64,000 nucleotides of DNA from Shewanella sp. AS1 (GTDB taxonomy: Bacteria; Pseudomonadota; Gammaproteobacteria; Enterobacterales; Shewanellaceae): contig NZ_JAKCLJ010000003.1 of NCBI RefSeq assembly GCF_021412565.1, forward strand, positions 270,600 through 334,599. Direction: 5' to 3'. Below the pieces are notes generated by a model. It had not been told where the DNA came from and made no database searches. It was given only the letters and a program-made list of their open reading frames with translations. Positions 9,124 to 18,100 of the stretch are shown piece after piece (within the stretch, counting starts at the first letter, position 1; every line of letters starts with the position of its first letter). The position numbers and the translations under genes are program-made.

Positions 9124-9147
9124 AAAGTGATACTATTGTATCACTTT
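9124..9147 (-). promoter_or_regulatory. palindromic operator of the toxin-antitoxin pair
   Basis: Arms AAAGTGATAC and GTATCACTTT are exact inverted repeats of 10 bases around TATT, 24 bases upstream of the antitoxin ATG. Phd/YefM antitoxins repress their own promoters through such palindromes. Confidence 0.8.
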
Positions 9148-9168
9148 GAGCATAGCAAGCGACATGAC

Positions 9169-9240
9169 GGCTAACGCCTCACTCACCGGAATTTTGGGAG
9201 CGAAGCGAGTAAAATTTCCGCGTGAAGTGACTTGTTATAC
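9169..9240 (-). other. attC-like integron recombination site
   Basis: Read on the minus strand: GTATAAC (R''), spacer AAGTC, left arm ACTTCACGCGG, then GAAATTTT, a loop of about 15 bases, AAAATTCC, right arm CCGGTGAGT, spacer GAGGC, and GTTAGCC (R'). The left arm pairs with the right one only if single bases T, G and A bulge out. Such extrahelical bases in the R''-side arm are the mark of attC sites. R'' and R' each match RYYYAAC/GTTRRRY at 6 of 7 positions, and 72 bp is a normal attC length. It lies just downstream of the helicase gene, where a cassette's attC belongs. Confidence 0.72.
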
Positions 9241-9261
9241 GCTTTCGTAAGCATAACTCAA

Positions 9262-10299
9262 TCACGACACCTGATACTTCTTTAATGATTTTTCAGAAAC
9301 AAAATACAAATTTCCTTTTGCCCTGGTGCAAGCTACATACAGCTTGTTTTTTGTGATTGGATTAAGTTGACCTAGATTAGCATTATCAAAAGCCTTTAAG
9401 GTTGTCGGGTTTAGCACGACACATACATCTTGGAAGTGATCTAATCCTTTTGTATTTCCCCAGTTAGCAGTGTTTCCTGCATAACTATCACTTTTTTGAT
9501 AAAAAAGTTTAACAATGGAGTCATTATTGAAAATTGAATCAACCTCATCAACATTGTCAACATACCCTACCACGACCTCATCTTCTCGATGAGACAAAAT
9601 CTTGATTCCTATATTTTCAGATACAAAGGCACAAACACTAGGGCTGCAGCGATAACTGTTTGATAGCGATACTAAATCTACCTCAAAGCCTGATTTTTTT
9701 AGTTTATCGCAGTATTTATCAAAACATTCATGCAATGATTTTTGAGTGTTTCCATCACGACTGGTGTCGAAAGTATGCTGATAAAAATCTCCCACCAATC
9801 GCATTTCTACATTTGCCATTGCCAAGGCGCAAATGAGGTTGAAATCGTTTGCAGCGAAATCTTGAACTTCGTCAATAAACACCGAGTCATAGAACTTTTC
9901 AATTCGTTGTATTAAATCAGGAACAACATCAAATTCAATTAGTAGTTTGGCTATACGGTTTGCGTAAAGCCGCCCATTCTTATCAATATAATGCTCTCTC
10001 GTATCCTTTCTAGAACGTTGTGCGTACTGAGGTAAGGGAAAATTGAAGTTAATCCCCTTGGTTTTCAGCTCATATCCGCATAGGGGCCTAAAACAAAATG
10101 AATATAAAAATGTAAAATAGCTATATATCCGAATCCCGACTGGGATCTCTCCAAACTTATCAATTACTCTATTTTTTAGGTGTCGGGTATTGTTTTCTGT
10201 ATATGTAACAATTAAACACCGGCTATCCGCATTAAGTGAATCAATGATACTCGATGTTTTCCCTGATCCTGCAACGGCAAATACTACTCGTTTATCCAT
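9262..10299 (-). CDS. UvrD/Rep-like SF1 helicase, GajB-like
   Basis: 345 residues, much shorter than UvrD (about 720) and than Gabija GajB (about 500), yet all main SF1 motifs are there. They are Walker A AVAGSGKTS (about residues 8-16), motif II FIDEVQD (about 141-147), motif III LVGDFYQHT, motif IV SNSYRCSP, motif V-like NTKGLDHFQDV, and motif VI KLYVACTRAKGNLYFV near the C-terminus. It starts inside the end of the OLD gene (16-base overlap), so the two are coupled. Pairing with an OLD nuclease points to anti-phage defence of the Gabija/class 2 OLD type. It may be an ATPase without full helicase activity, given the missing inserted domains. Confidence 0.85.
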   Translation of the reverse strand: MDKRVVFAVAGSGKTSSIIDSLNADSRCLIVTYTENNTRHLKNRVIDKFGEIPVGIRIYSYFTFLYSFCFRPLCGYELKTKGINFNFPLPQYAQRSRKDTREHYIDKNGRLYANRIAKLLIEFDVVPDLIQRIEKFYDSVFIDEVQDFAANDFNLICALAMANVEMRLVGDFYQHTFDTSRDGNTQKSLHECFDKYCDKLKKSGFEVDLVSLSNSYRCSPSVCAFVSENIGIKILSHREDEVVVGYVDNVDEVDSIFNNDSIVKLFYQKSDSYAGNTANWGNTKGLDHFQDVCVVLNPTTLKAFDNANLGQLNPITKNKLYVACTRAKGNLYFVSEKSLKKYQVS

Positions 10300-11849
10300 T
10301 GTATCGCCTGCTGAATATATTCCGGAGAGTCCAAGTCCTCTGAATGATTTTCGACAAGTCTGAGTGAACTTTCTGCCTTATTACTCAGCATGAAATCGAG
10401 AGGCTCTTTTTGTATGTTTCCTCCAGAAAATAATGCGTCGCATATTGCTTTATTCTTACGATAAAGACAGACCTCAAAGGTATAATTATTATCATCAGTA
10501 TCCGAGAAGACCTTAATATTTCCTGCCGTATAATCAGCATAATTATCTATACAAGTTTCTTGGTAATTTCCGTCATTATCGCGAATTATAGCTGCTCTAA
10601 TATTCAGAGTTTTTGCTAGCTCCATGTAGCGTTTAAAGCTGGTTCCACCGACTGAAATAACATGTACTTCATCTTCTTCTAGAGTCCTTCCGGTTGACCT
10701 TTTGTATAGTGAGTCAATCAACATGTACTCTGCATCCCCTTCAACAAGAATAACTTTTCTTGATAGCACGAACTCCAGAATATTATTGTCTGGAGCTTTC
10801 ATGAAAAATTTTGAAGTTGATGGCGATAGATCATTTAGCTTAAGCGGCTTATCACTGCTGCTATTTAGAAGTATAGATTTTCTTAAATCTAATCGAGTAC
10901 TTATTAAACTACTGTGAGTTGCGATAATTATTTGATTTTGATGGGACTCTGATATTTTTGAAATAAGCCTTTTCATATTGCTGTGGCTAAGGTGATTTTC
11001 AGGCTCTTCTAAAAGGAGGGTATCTAACGTATTATTCTCAGCGTTACGATTCAGAGCGAATTCAGTTTTAATGAAGCACTGCTGCCCTTGCCCTCTGGCA
11101 TCTATGGGAATATCTCCTTGAGTCAGAGTGATGTCAGCTTCCAGATTGTATTTTGACCCTGAACGTATGGCCAGCTCGTAACTGCCTAATCCAGCATTGA
11201 TATCTTTGAGTTTATTCTCTTTGAATTGTATTTTTTGTAACCGATATTCGTTGCTAAGGCTTACTCTATTTGCATGCTCTACAGTGGAATCATAGACTGT
11301 TCTTATGTATTCATTGTTTGCATGTTCGCTATTAATTTTTGAGCTATCTATTGTTAAGCACTTAAGAAATCGGCGATATCCGGAATATGCTTCGCCATTA
11401 AAAGTAATGAATTTAACAATATAAAATTCAAATGGAAAATTTCCGTTATTCAATGCTAAAACCTGATTGATTTCATTGATTAATTCTTCATTGGGAAGAC
11501 AAATCATATGCAATCCACTAGCATTGATATTTTTCGAATTATGCTTTCCGAAAAGATCGGGGGTTGTTTCATCACTCAAATAAACTTCGACATGAACTTC
11601 AGGTAAGTTCTCAAACGTCTTTTCACCCGCTAAAAATTCAGCTATCGATACCTTATTAAGAATGGACTCAATACCTATAGTCTCAACTTTATGCCTGCTT
11701 CCACTGGAAAGCAGTTCAATTGCTTGTAATATTGAGCTTTTGCCCGCCTCATTATCTCCAATGATAGTATTAATCTTCGAATTAAAATCGACTTCAAAAT
11801 CTTTGAATCTTTTAAAGTTAATGAGCTTTAGTTGTTTTATATGCTGCAT
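10284..11849 (-). CDS. OLD-family endonuclease (ATPase + TOPRIM), GajA-like
   Basis: 521 residues. The N-terminal ABC-type ATPase half has LINFKRFKDFEVDF, Walker A GDNEAGKSS (about 31-39), Walker B LLLEEPENHLSH (about 275-286) and IIATHSSLIS. The C-terminal TOPRIM half has the acidic motif ILVEGDAEYML (about 362-372) and IIRDNDGNY (about 420-428), which bind metal and cut DNA. In Gabija, GajA is a nucleotide-sensing nicking endonuclease held off by ATP. The partner is the coupled small helicase downstream. AAAGGG precedes ATG. Codon use is AT-rich against the neighbours, a sign of transfer. A solitary OLD or another TOPRIM defence type is the main alternative. Confidence 0.88.
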   Translation of the reverse strand: MQHIKQLKLINFKRFKDFEVDFNSKINTIIGDNEAGKSSILQAIELLSSGSRHKVETIGIESILNKVSIAEFLAGEKTFENLPEVHVEVYLSDETTPDLFGKHNSKNINASGLHMICLPNEELINEINQVLALNNGNFPFEFYIVKFITFNGEAYSGYRRFLKCLTIDSSKINSEHANNEYIRTVYDSTVEHANRVSLSNEYRLQKIQFKENKLKDINAGLGSYELAIRSGSKYNLEADITLTQGDIPIDARGQGQQCFIKTEFALNRNAENNTLDTLLLEEPENHLSHSNMKRLISKISESHQNQIIIATHSSLISTRLDLRKSILLNSSSDKPLKLNDLSPSTSKFFMKAPDNNILEFVLSRKVILVEGDAEYMLIDSLYKRSTGRTLEEDEVHVISVGGTSFKRYMELAKTLNIRAAIIRDNDGNYQETCIDNYADYTAGNIKVFSDTDDNNYTFEVCLYRKNKAICDALFSGGNIQKEPLDFMLSNKAESSLRLVENHSEDLDSPEYIQQAIQWINE

Positions 11850-11903
11850 GATTTCCCTTTCCAGTTCTGTGGAAATGCTAGTAGATTAAACTGTGCGTAT
11901 AAC

Positions 11904-12184
11904 ACTTTATTAGCGAGACCTTGCAAGGTACGCTAGCTTGTAAGGTTGGAATCCAAGCCCGCATAGACACCCTAATAATCCTCATAAAATTACAGTAAAT
12001 CATACAGTAAAGTAAATACTGCTCCAGGACAATGCGAACTGAGTGTTCTGTCGGTTCAACGCATTCCTGAGCTTATTAGGGAGAAACTAGAATCTAGAAT
12101 CTAGCTTATGGCACTTGCATAGCCTGCTCCGTCTTTCCGCTATTCAACTATCTGTTTCTCATCCATCTATTAATCGCCTTTCCG
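11904..12184. other. intergenic region next to the cassette boundary
   Basis: About 280 bases with no gene. A hairpin with arms ACCTTGCAA/TTGTAAGGT (11918-11948) and a short CTAGAAT repeat near 12087-12105 are the only structures. I could not read the hairpin as a second attC site. Confidence 0.5.
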
Positions 12185-12763
12185 CTATTCAAGAACAGGC
12201 AGCGGGGCCAACATCTTGGCCATCAGATGGTGTAATCGGTCGGCGCTTTCATCCAGGTGGTGTTTGATATCGGTAAAGCCCTGAGCAAGCACTTTCCAGC
12301 GCGGGCTCATCTCATTGGCGGCAAATAACATCAACAACATAGTGCTTTTATCGTATTGCGTCATATCGACACCGGTTTCGGAGAGGCCAGCTACCATGCC
12401 AGTGTCCTGTAATAGCTGGGCATCACTGACTTGTGACTCAAATGCCACACCGTAGCCGATTAAAAAGTCTGGAAGATCATCACTATCGACATGCTGATAG
12501 CCTTTAGCCACCATGGTATCGACTATCGCTTCTTGTATATGTAAGGCGAGTGCCTGAGGGTCTACCGTATCATCCACGGACAAAGTGTTAAATTGGGGAT
12601 GAAAGGCGAAACGCTGACGCTCAGGCGTGATAAAGGCAAGGTTGCCACTGGCCACAGTCATTATACGTTCTGTCTTAGGGGCAACCCCTTGTCTGGCGAC
12701 AGGCTCGGTCACACAGGCGCCAAGCAGAAACAAGATGCAAAGTGTAACGGCAGCTCTAATCAT
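12185..12763 (-). CDS. DUF4136-like lipoprotein
   Basis: 192 residues. A signal peptide ends in the lipobox LLGAC (Cys about 17), so it is anchored to a membrane from the periplasmic side. The body (TERIMTVASGNLAFITPERQRFAFHPQF, then LHIQEAIVDTMVAKGYQHVDSDDLPDFLIGYGV) fits the DUF4136 pattern, in which a conserved 'GY...DFLV.Y' segment follows a helix. Function is unknown. It is a single gene on the minus strand. The family call rests on pattern memory, not on a search. Confidence 0.7.
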   Translation of the reverse strand: MIRAAVTLCILFLLGACVTEPVARQGVAPKTERIMTVASGNLAFITPERQRFAFHPQFNTLSVDDTVDPQALALHIQEAIVDTMVAKGYQHVDSDDLPDFLIGYGVAFESQVSDAQLLQDTGMVAGLSETGVDMTQYDKSTMLLMLFAANEMSPRWKVLAQGFTDIKHHLDESADRLHHLMAKMLAPLPVLE

Positions 12764-12878
12764 AACAATATCCCTTTATTTAAGGTGTTCCTGGCCATAA
12801 ATTGATAAGTGCAGACAAGGAATTTAATGAGGTGTAAAACCGACTCGGGCTATGGCAGACCCGTTCCCGCTTCCTTTT

Positions 12879-12934
12879 TACAAAACAAAAGTTACAAAAC
12901 AAAATGTACAAAACAAAATGTACAAAACAAAATC
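12879..12934. repeat. 14-bp tandem repeat, four copies
   Basis: TACAAAACAAAAGT, TACAAAACAAAATG (twice) and TACAAAACAAAATC lie head to tail at 12879, 12893, 12907 and 12921, in the gap between the divergent lipoprotein and LysE-type genes. This type of short A-rich tandem repeat can vary in copy number between strains. Confidence 0.85.
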
Positions 12935-13038
12935 ATACCATCATTTGCGTATCATCGAGCAAGCCCTATTTTTTACTGGCAACCATGGCCGTTCTCATGG
13001 ATGATATACCCCATATTTACAGTTAAATTACCCACTCA

Positions 13039-13635
13039 ATGGAACTTATCTTAGCCATCGCGCTGTTTGCGTTTTCTTCTGGCATCACCCCAGGCCCAAA
13101 TAACATCATGTTGATGACCTCAGGAGTCAACTTCGGCATCAAGCCCAGCCTGCCCCATCTGGCGGGGATCTGCATCGGCTTTCCCTGCATGGTGCTGGCT
13201 ATCGGTCTTGGGCTAAGCGCCATTTTCCAAAGCTATCCCATACTGCATCTGCTGATTAAATATGTGGGAATAACCTATCTGCTTTACCTTGCTTGGCTTA
13301 TCGCTAACAGCAGCAGTAAGATGGAGGGCAAACAGACGAGTCGCCCATTGAGTTTTATCCAGGCCGCAGCGTTCCAATGGGTCAATCCTAAGGGCTGGAT
13401 CATGGCGGTGGGTGCCGTTGCGACTTTTACTCAGATAGATCAACCGCTGACTCCGCAAGTGATCACCATCGCCTGTGTGTTTTTAAGTGTGGCCTTTCCC
13501 TGCGCCCTGGTTTGGCTGGGATTTGGTGTCGCCCTGAAACGCCTGCTTAAAAATCAGCGTCAGCAGCAGATATTCAATATCAGCATGGCATTACTGCTGG
13601 TACTCTCTATCATTCCTATGATCGCGCCCAATTAG
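13039..13635 (+). CDS. LysE/RhtB-family amino-acid exporter
   Basis: 198 residues with six hydrophobic segments, the normal size for the family. The N-terminal signature FAFSSGITPGPNNIMLMTSGVN matches LysE/RhtB proteins, as does the middle motif FQWVNPKGWIMAVGAVATF. These inner-membrane proteins export amino acids such as threonine, homoserine lactone or cysteine. The substrate cannot be read from sequence. The ribosome site is weak. Gene context (DUF1415 and RNase H downstream) gives no clue to function. Confidence 0.9.
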   Translation: MELILAIALFAFSSGITPGPNNIMLMTSGVNFGIKPSLPHLAGICIGFPCMVLAIGLGLSAIFQSYPILHLLIKYVGITYLLYLAWLIANSSSKMEGKQTSRPLSFIQAAAFQWVNPKGWIMAVGAVATFTQIDQPLTPQVITIACVFLSVAFPCALVWLGFGVALKRLLKNQRQQQIFNISMALLLVLSIIPMIAPN

Positions 13636-13692
13636 CATTGAAGACCCTAATTAGCCAAGAAAATAATTAGCCAAGAAAATAAGGAGCTCGCC

Positions 13693-14280
13693 GTGAGTCT
13701 GCAGCGCCCAGCCCAGGATAAAGATAATCAAAGCATCGCCAGTCAGATGCAGGCCTGGGTCGAACAGGTGGTGATGAAATACAACATCTGTCCCTTCGCC
13801 CGCAAAGAGGTACTGGCCGACAGTATCCGTTATCAGGTGATCGAACATCACAAGCTTGAGCAAGTGTTAACGAGTCTTATCGAAGAGTGCCAGTTTCTCG
13901 ATAATCACAGTGAAATCGAGACCACACTCTTCATTCTTCCCCGAGGATTTGAAGGGTTTTATCTCTATCTGGATCTGGTGGATATCGCCAATGATCTGCT
14001 GATAGAACAAGGCTACGAGGGTGTCTATCAGCTGGCCAGTTTTCACCCCGATTACTGCTTCGATGGCGAGAGCCAAGATAGCGCAGCCAACTACACCAAT
14101 CGCTCGCCCTATCCCGCCTTGCATATCATTCGTGAGGCCAGCATGGAAAAGGCCCTAGCCGAATATAATGAGCCAGAAACCATTCCCGAGCGCAATATCG
14201 CCTTTGCCGAACGTAAAGGCAGTGATTTTTTCATTGAGTTGTTAAAGCGCTGCAAACACGCATCAGAATCCAAGGAGTAG
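13693..14280 (+). CDS. DUF1415 family protein
   Basis: 195 residues, full length. The N-terminal motif WVEQVVMKYNICPFARKEV and the later QLASFHPDYCFDG and NRSPYPALHIIRE are the conserved blocks of DUF1415. Function is unknown. The start is GTG with AAGGAG seven bases upstream. The stop codon is one base before the RNase H gene, so the two form an operon. Confidence 0.9.
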   Translation: MSLQRPAQDKDNQSIASQMQAWVEQVVMKYNICPFARKEVLADSIRYQVIEHHKLEQVLTSLIEECQFLDNHSEIETTLFILPRGFEGFYLYLDLVDIANDLLIEQGYEGVYQLASFHPDYCFDGESQDSAANYTNRSPYPALHIIREASMEKALAEYNEPETIPERNIAFAERKGSDFFIELLKRCKHASESKE

Positions 14281-14281
14281 T

Positions 14282-15046
14282 ATGTCTAGCAAATATTATG
14301 TGGTGTGGGCGGGGAGAAAAACCGGCATTTTCACCAGCTGGCCAGAAACAAAGGCCCTAGTGGATGGTTTTGCCGGTGCCAGATACAAATCTTTTAAAAC
14401 CGAGGCAGAAGCCTGTGCCGCCTTTAAGGGCCAGCCAAGCGGCGGGCAAAAACCGATTAACAAGCTAAAGCAAGCGCCAAAGTCTGCGCCAGCTACGGCA
14501 AATAAAACGAACGAAAGCGCCCAACCCGACAGCGATCTGGACATTTATACCGATGGCGGCTGTGAGCCAAACCCAGGCAAGGCAGGCTCAGGGCTGGCAC
14601 TCTATCGCAGCGGCCAGCTATCTGAGCTCTGGTATGGCCTATTTAACCCCAATGGCACCAATAACAGCGCCGAGCTGAACGCCCTCTATCAGGCACTGAT
14701 TATCGCTCAAGGTGCCCTTGAACAGGGAAAAATCGTACACATTCACAGCGATTCCCAATACGCTCTGAACTGCGTGACTAACTGGGCTTATGGCTGGAAA
14801 GCGAAAAACTGGACCCGTAAAACCGGCGAGATAGCCAACCTTGAGATAATACAGCAGGCTCACGAATGCTATGATCAGTTAAAGGATAAGCTTAAAATCA
14901 GCCATGTGGCGGCTCATGTGGGGATTGAGGGCAATGAACTGGCCGATCGCATGTCAATTTATGCCATAGACCAACAAGCGCGCGACTTTTGCCGCTATAG
15001 TGAGCCCCTTGAGATAGAGAAGATCCTCGCGCTGCGCACTGGCTAG
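14282..15046 (+). CDS. rnhA: ribonuclease HI with N-terminal viroplasmin-like domain
   Basis: 254 residues. Residues 1-50 form the caulimovirus viroplasmin/RNase H1 N-terminal domain (KYYVVWAGRKTGIFTSW and FAGARYKSFKTEAEACAAF), known to bind RNA-DNA hybrids. A low-complexity Ala/Lys/Pro linker follows. The RNase H domain starts near residue 88, with the catalytic acidic residues in YTDGGCEPNP, NNSAELNAL, HSDSQYALN and GNELADRM. It removes RNA from RNA-DNA hybrids. This two-domain form resembles eukaryotic RNase H1. It overlaps nothing but follows the DUF1415 stop by one base. Confidence 0.92.
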   Translation: MSSKYYVVWAGRKTGIFTSWPETKALVDGFAGARYKSFKTEAEACAAFKGQPSGGQKPINKLKQAPKSAPATANKTNESAQPDSDLDIYTDGGCEPNPGKAGSGLALYRSGQLSELWYGLFNPNGTNNSAELNALYQALIIAQGALEQGKIVHIHSDSQYALNCVTNWAYGWKAKNWTRKTGEIANLEIIQQAHECYDQLKDKLKISHVAAHVGIEGNELADRMSIYAIDQQARDFCRYSEPLEIEKILALRTG

Positions 15047-15071
15047 TCTGAACTGCGCTTCTTTATGAAAT

Positions 15072-15103
15072 AAAAAAAGCTGGCCCACATAGGCCAGCTT
15101 TTT
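15072..15103. terminator. bidirectional terminator between rnhA-like and protease genes
   Basis: Arms AGCTGGCC/GGCCAGCT around CACATA have an A-run on the left and a T-run on the right. It can stop transcription of both converging genes. Confidence 0.85.
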
Positions 15104-15148
15104 CAATGGGAGCATGTAACCAAAACTTGCTCCTCATTCTATTCAAGA

Positions 15149-18100
15149 TTAATCCAGCATATAAGCACGCATTGTGGTCACTTGTGCAGAGCTTGACACT
15201 TCATCGCTGATATTGACTCGAAGGTGAACAAACTCACCGGCAGCAGCGGCGTTAGGCACAATCGCCACCCACTCGCCGTTAACTTGCGTGACTTCAGCAT
15301 CGACCCAAGCATCTTCAGTAAACTTAGCCGATACTGGGCAGTAGATGGAGGTTGAAATGTAACTCACAGCACACTCCTGACCATAACCATACTGCAGACT
15401 CACCTCTGATAGATTGACATTGTCGATGCCATCCATCACACCAGAGAGTTTAATCATCGCAGGTACACCCGCCGTCATAGTGTTTTGCATATCGACAGGG
15501 ATATCAATCATAGGCACTAAGACTTTCTGTGCACCTTGCAGGGTTTCATCGGTAGTGAAGTTGTACAGTGCCTGAGACATCGAACCTAAGTGATCCTTTA
15601 CAGGTGAACGTTCACCCACACCACGAGCGTAGCTCAGCAGTTCAATACCCACTTCAGCAGTCTCATCTGGCACAGTCAAAGTACCGTTAGACAGGTAAGT
15701 TGACTCACCATTTAACACTATCTTATAAGCAGAACGAGAGTTCATACCACTGAGGCCATCGTGACCATCAGAGTCACCATAAACAGGTAGAGTCATGGTG
15801 AGCACATTGGTATCACGATAGGCAATCGGGCGACCACTGGTCGACAAACTGCCACCTTTAGGACCTTTAAACCAGCTATTGGCTGACTCGGCACCGACTG
15901 TCATGAAGCGTGGACCATCAAAATAACCACCGTTGGTACTTAATGTAACGTGTGGCATCACAATGTTGGTCCAGGTATTCTTAGGCGTTGCGGTGTAATA
16001 CTCTTCACGCACCACAGGGGCTATTAGCATTTGTGGACTTCCGGTCGAGTAGAACTCGCCCGTGCTGTTGGTTTGCGTCAGGGTGTCTTTAAAGACAGGA
16101 CGCTCATCGTTATTTTGTGAGTAGTATGATGAAGTAAACTTATGCAGCTCGTTATCATGCACACGCACTAAACCGCCTTTGATACTACCGTCGGTAATAT
16201 GGTGTAGCTCGTAAGTGTAAGGGGTTCTATCAACTGCAGTCCCTTTCCAACTCACCACATTATTACCTTGGCTGATCTGCTCAAGCAGGGCTTCGCCTTG
16301 CTCTGTGCTAAGGCCCATCACAGGTGAACGAGGAATCCCCGTCAACAGAGTCTTATAACGACCATTAGCTCCAGGACGATAAAATAGCACCGCAATGGCA
16401 CCATTCTTAACCGCATTATTCACCATATAGTTAGTGATATAGTACGGGTTTTGTACTAGGGCAATCTTGCCCGCTAAGTCAAATTGGCTCCAATCTGTGC
16501 TATAACCTGCATCGCCTACAGGTACCACTTCAGCGCTGCCTTCACCATCAAAACCGACCGCTAAGCTTTGAGTCACAAGCTCAAGCTCAACGCCACTTTG
16601 CATGGTCATTACCGTCTCAGGTGCGGTTGCGTGCGTCGATGCAAATGAGCGGAAACGATCATCATGACCCTGGGACCACAGGTAGAGACTATTAACATAA
16701 TCAGGTGCTAAATCGATAGCTGCAAGCTTTGCTAACTTATTGTCGTCAAGGGCATAGGTGAAACCAAATGAGAAACCTTGGGTTTCAATCGGCTTATCGG
16801 TCTTGAACTCTAGTTTTTGAGCCGTTTGCGCATCGAAATTAATCGACTCATCGGCCGCGATTTTCTTATTGAGATAAGCCATCTGGGTAGCAGACTCAAC
16901 TAAGCCACTGGTAGTAAAGTCATTATCATAGGTCATGATATGGGCAACTATGGTGTAGTTACCTTCATCCACCTCAACAACGGCTTGACCATTGCTCAGC
17001 GATACATATCGACCATAATCATCTTCTTCATTGATCAGATAAATTTTTGATGGACTGCTCGCTGGCATGCCACGTTGGTCAGTTGCGCTTAGCGTTAACT
17101 GCACTTGTGGTGGCTGGATCCAGAAAGACACAGGCACAGTGATCTGCTCATCCTGCTGGCCTTTTGAGCGACCTTCAATACGACCAGTGATCGCACCATA
17201 AGCACCACTGCGTAGGCCAACACTAGGATCGATCCAAACCGGAACATCAATTGAACTATTTGCTGGGACCGTTACCGACTTCACTCCTAAACCAGCAAGA
17301 GTGGCAGGCATACGAGTGATACCATCTTCACCGATAAGCTCCAATGATAGGCTGTACTCCACATCCGTATCAGAGAGATTGTCAAAAGTAACAGTGCGCT
17401 CAACCACTTCTGAATTATTGTCATAAGGGAACGAACCTAACTCAACGTTGGGCTGGGCAATCACCTTTTGCACCATAGCGCGGTTAACGTCCATTGGGCC
17501 TGCACCTTGTTCGAGTACATGCTCATCATTTTCAACCACAGACGAAGTCAGTACTTTTTTCAGCTGCATTGGCGTCAGTTCTGGACGCGCCTCTAATACT
17601 AAAGCCGCACCACCAGCAACATGAGGCGCTGCCATTGAGGTACCGGAAAGCGCACGGTAAGCAGTGACACCATTACCACCAGAAGCGGCAGCAACCACAT
17701 TGACCCCTTGAGAACCGATATCTGGCTTAGCACTATGACCGTCAGGCGATGGACCACGAGATGAGAAAGAGGCAGTTTGATTGTCTCTATCGATTGCTGC
17801 CACAGTTAATGCACTTGGCGCACAACCCGGAGAACCCACTGTTTGACGAGAAAAGCTGTTACCGGCTGAGATAACAAATAGCGTCTTCTCGCGCAACGCT
17901 TCAACCAGCTCAACCATAGGGCCTTCACATGAGGTCGCTGAACCACCTAAAGACATGTTGACAATGTCGGCACCATTATTGGCCGCCCAGATCATGCCAT
18001 TTAAGATACCGTAAGTGCTACCGCCGCCGGTATTACTCAGCACCTTACCAATCAGTAAGTCGGCGCCTGGTGCCATACCGACCCACTTTCCATTAGACTC

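Larger units (their letters stand above)
9175..11902 (-). mobile_element. putative integron gene cassette carrying a two-gene OLD nuclease/helicase system
   Basis: The upstream boundary is G/TTATAC (minus strand, 11903-11897) and the downstream boundary is G/TTAGCC of the attC-like site. Excised and circularised, the cassette would have R' = GTTATAC, which is the exact complement of its own R'' GTATAAC. This is the behaviour expected of a real gene cassette. Size is 2728 bp, long for a cassette, with two genes in the standard orientation and AT-rich composition unlike the flanks. No integron integrase or attI is in the window, so this is at most an isolated cassette or part of an integrase-less cluster. 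Confidence 0.65.

Noticed and set aside
11897..11970. attC site upstream of the OLD gene
   Set aside because: The hairpin ACCTTGCAA/TTGTAAGGT is not placed symmetrically against the GTTATAC box; only the cassette boundary box is supported.
12809..13054. Gene upstream of the LysE-type exporter
   Set aside because: The open frame consists mainly of the 14-bp repeats and overlaps the exporter start; no ribosome site.
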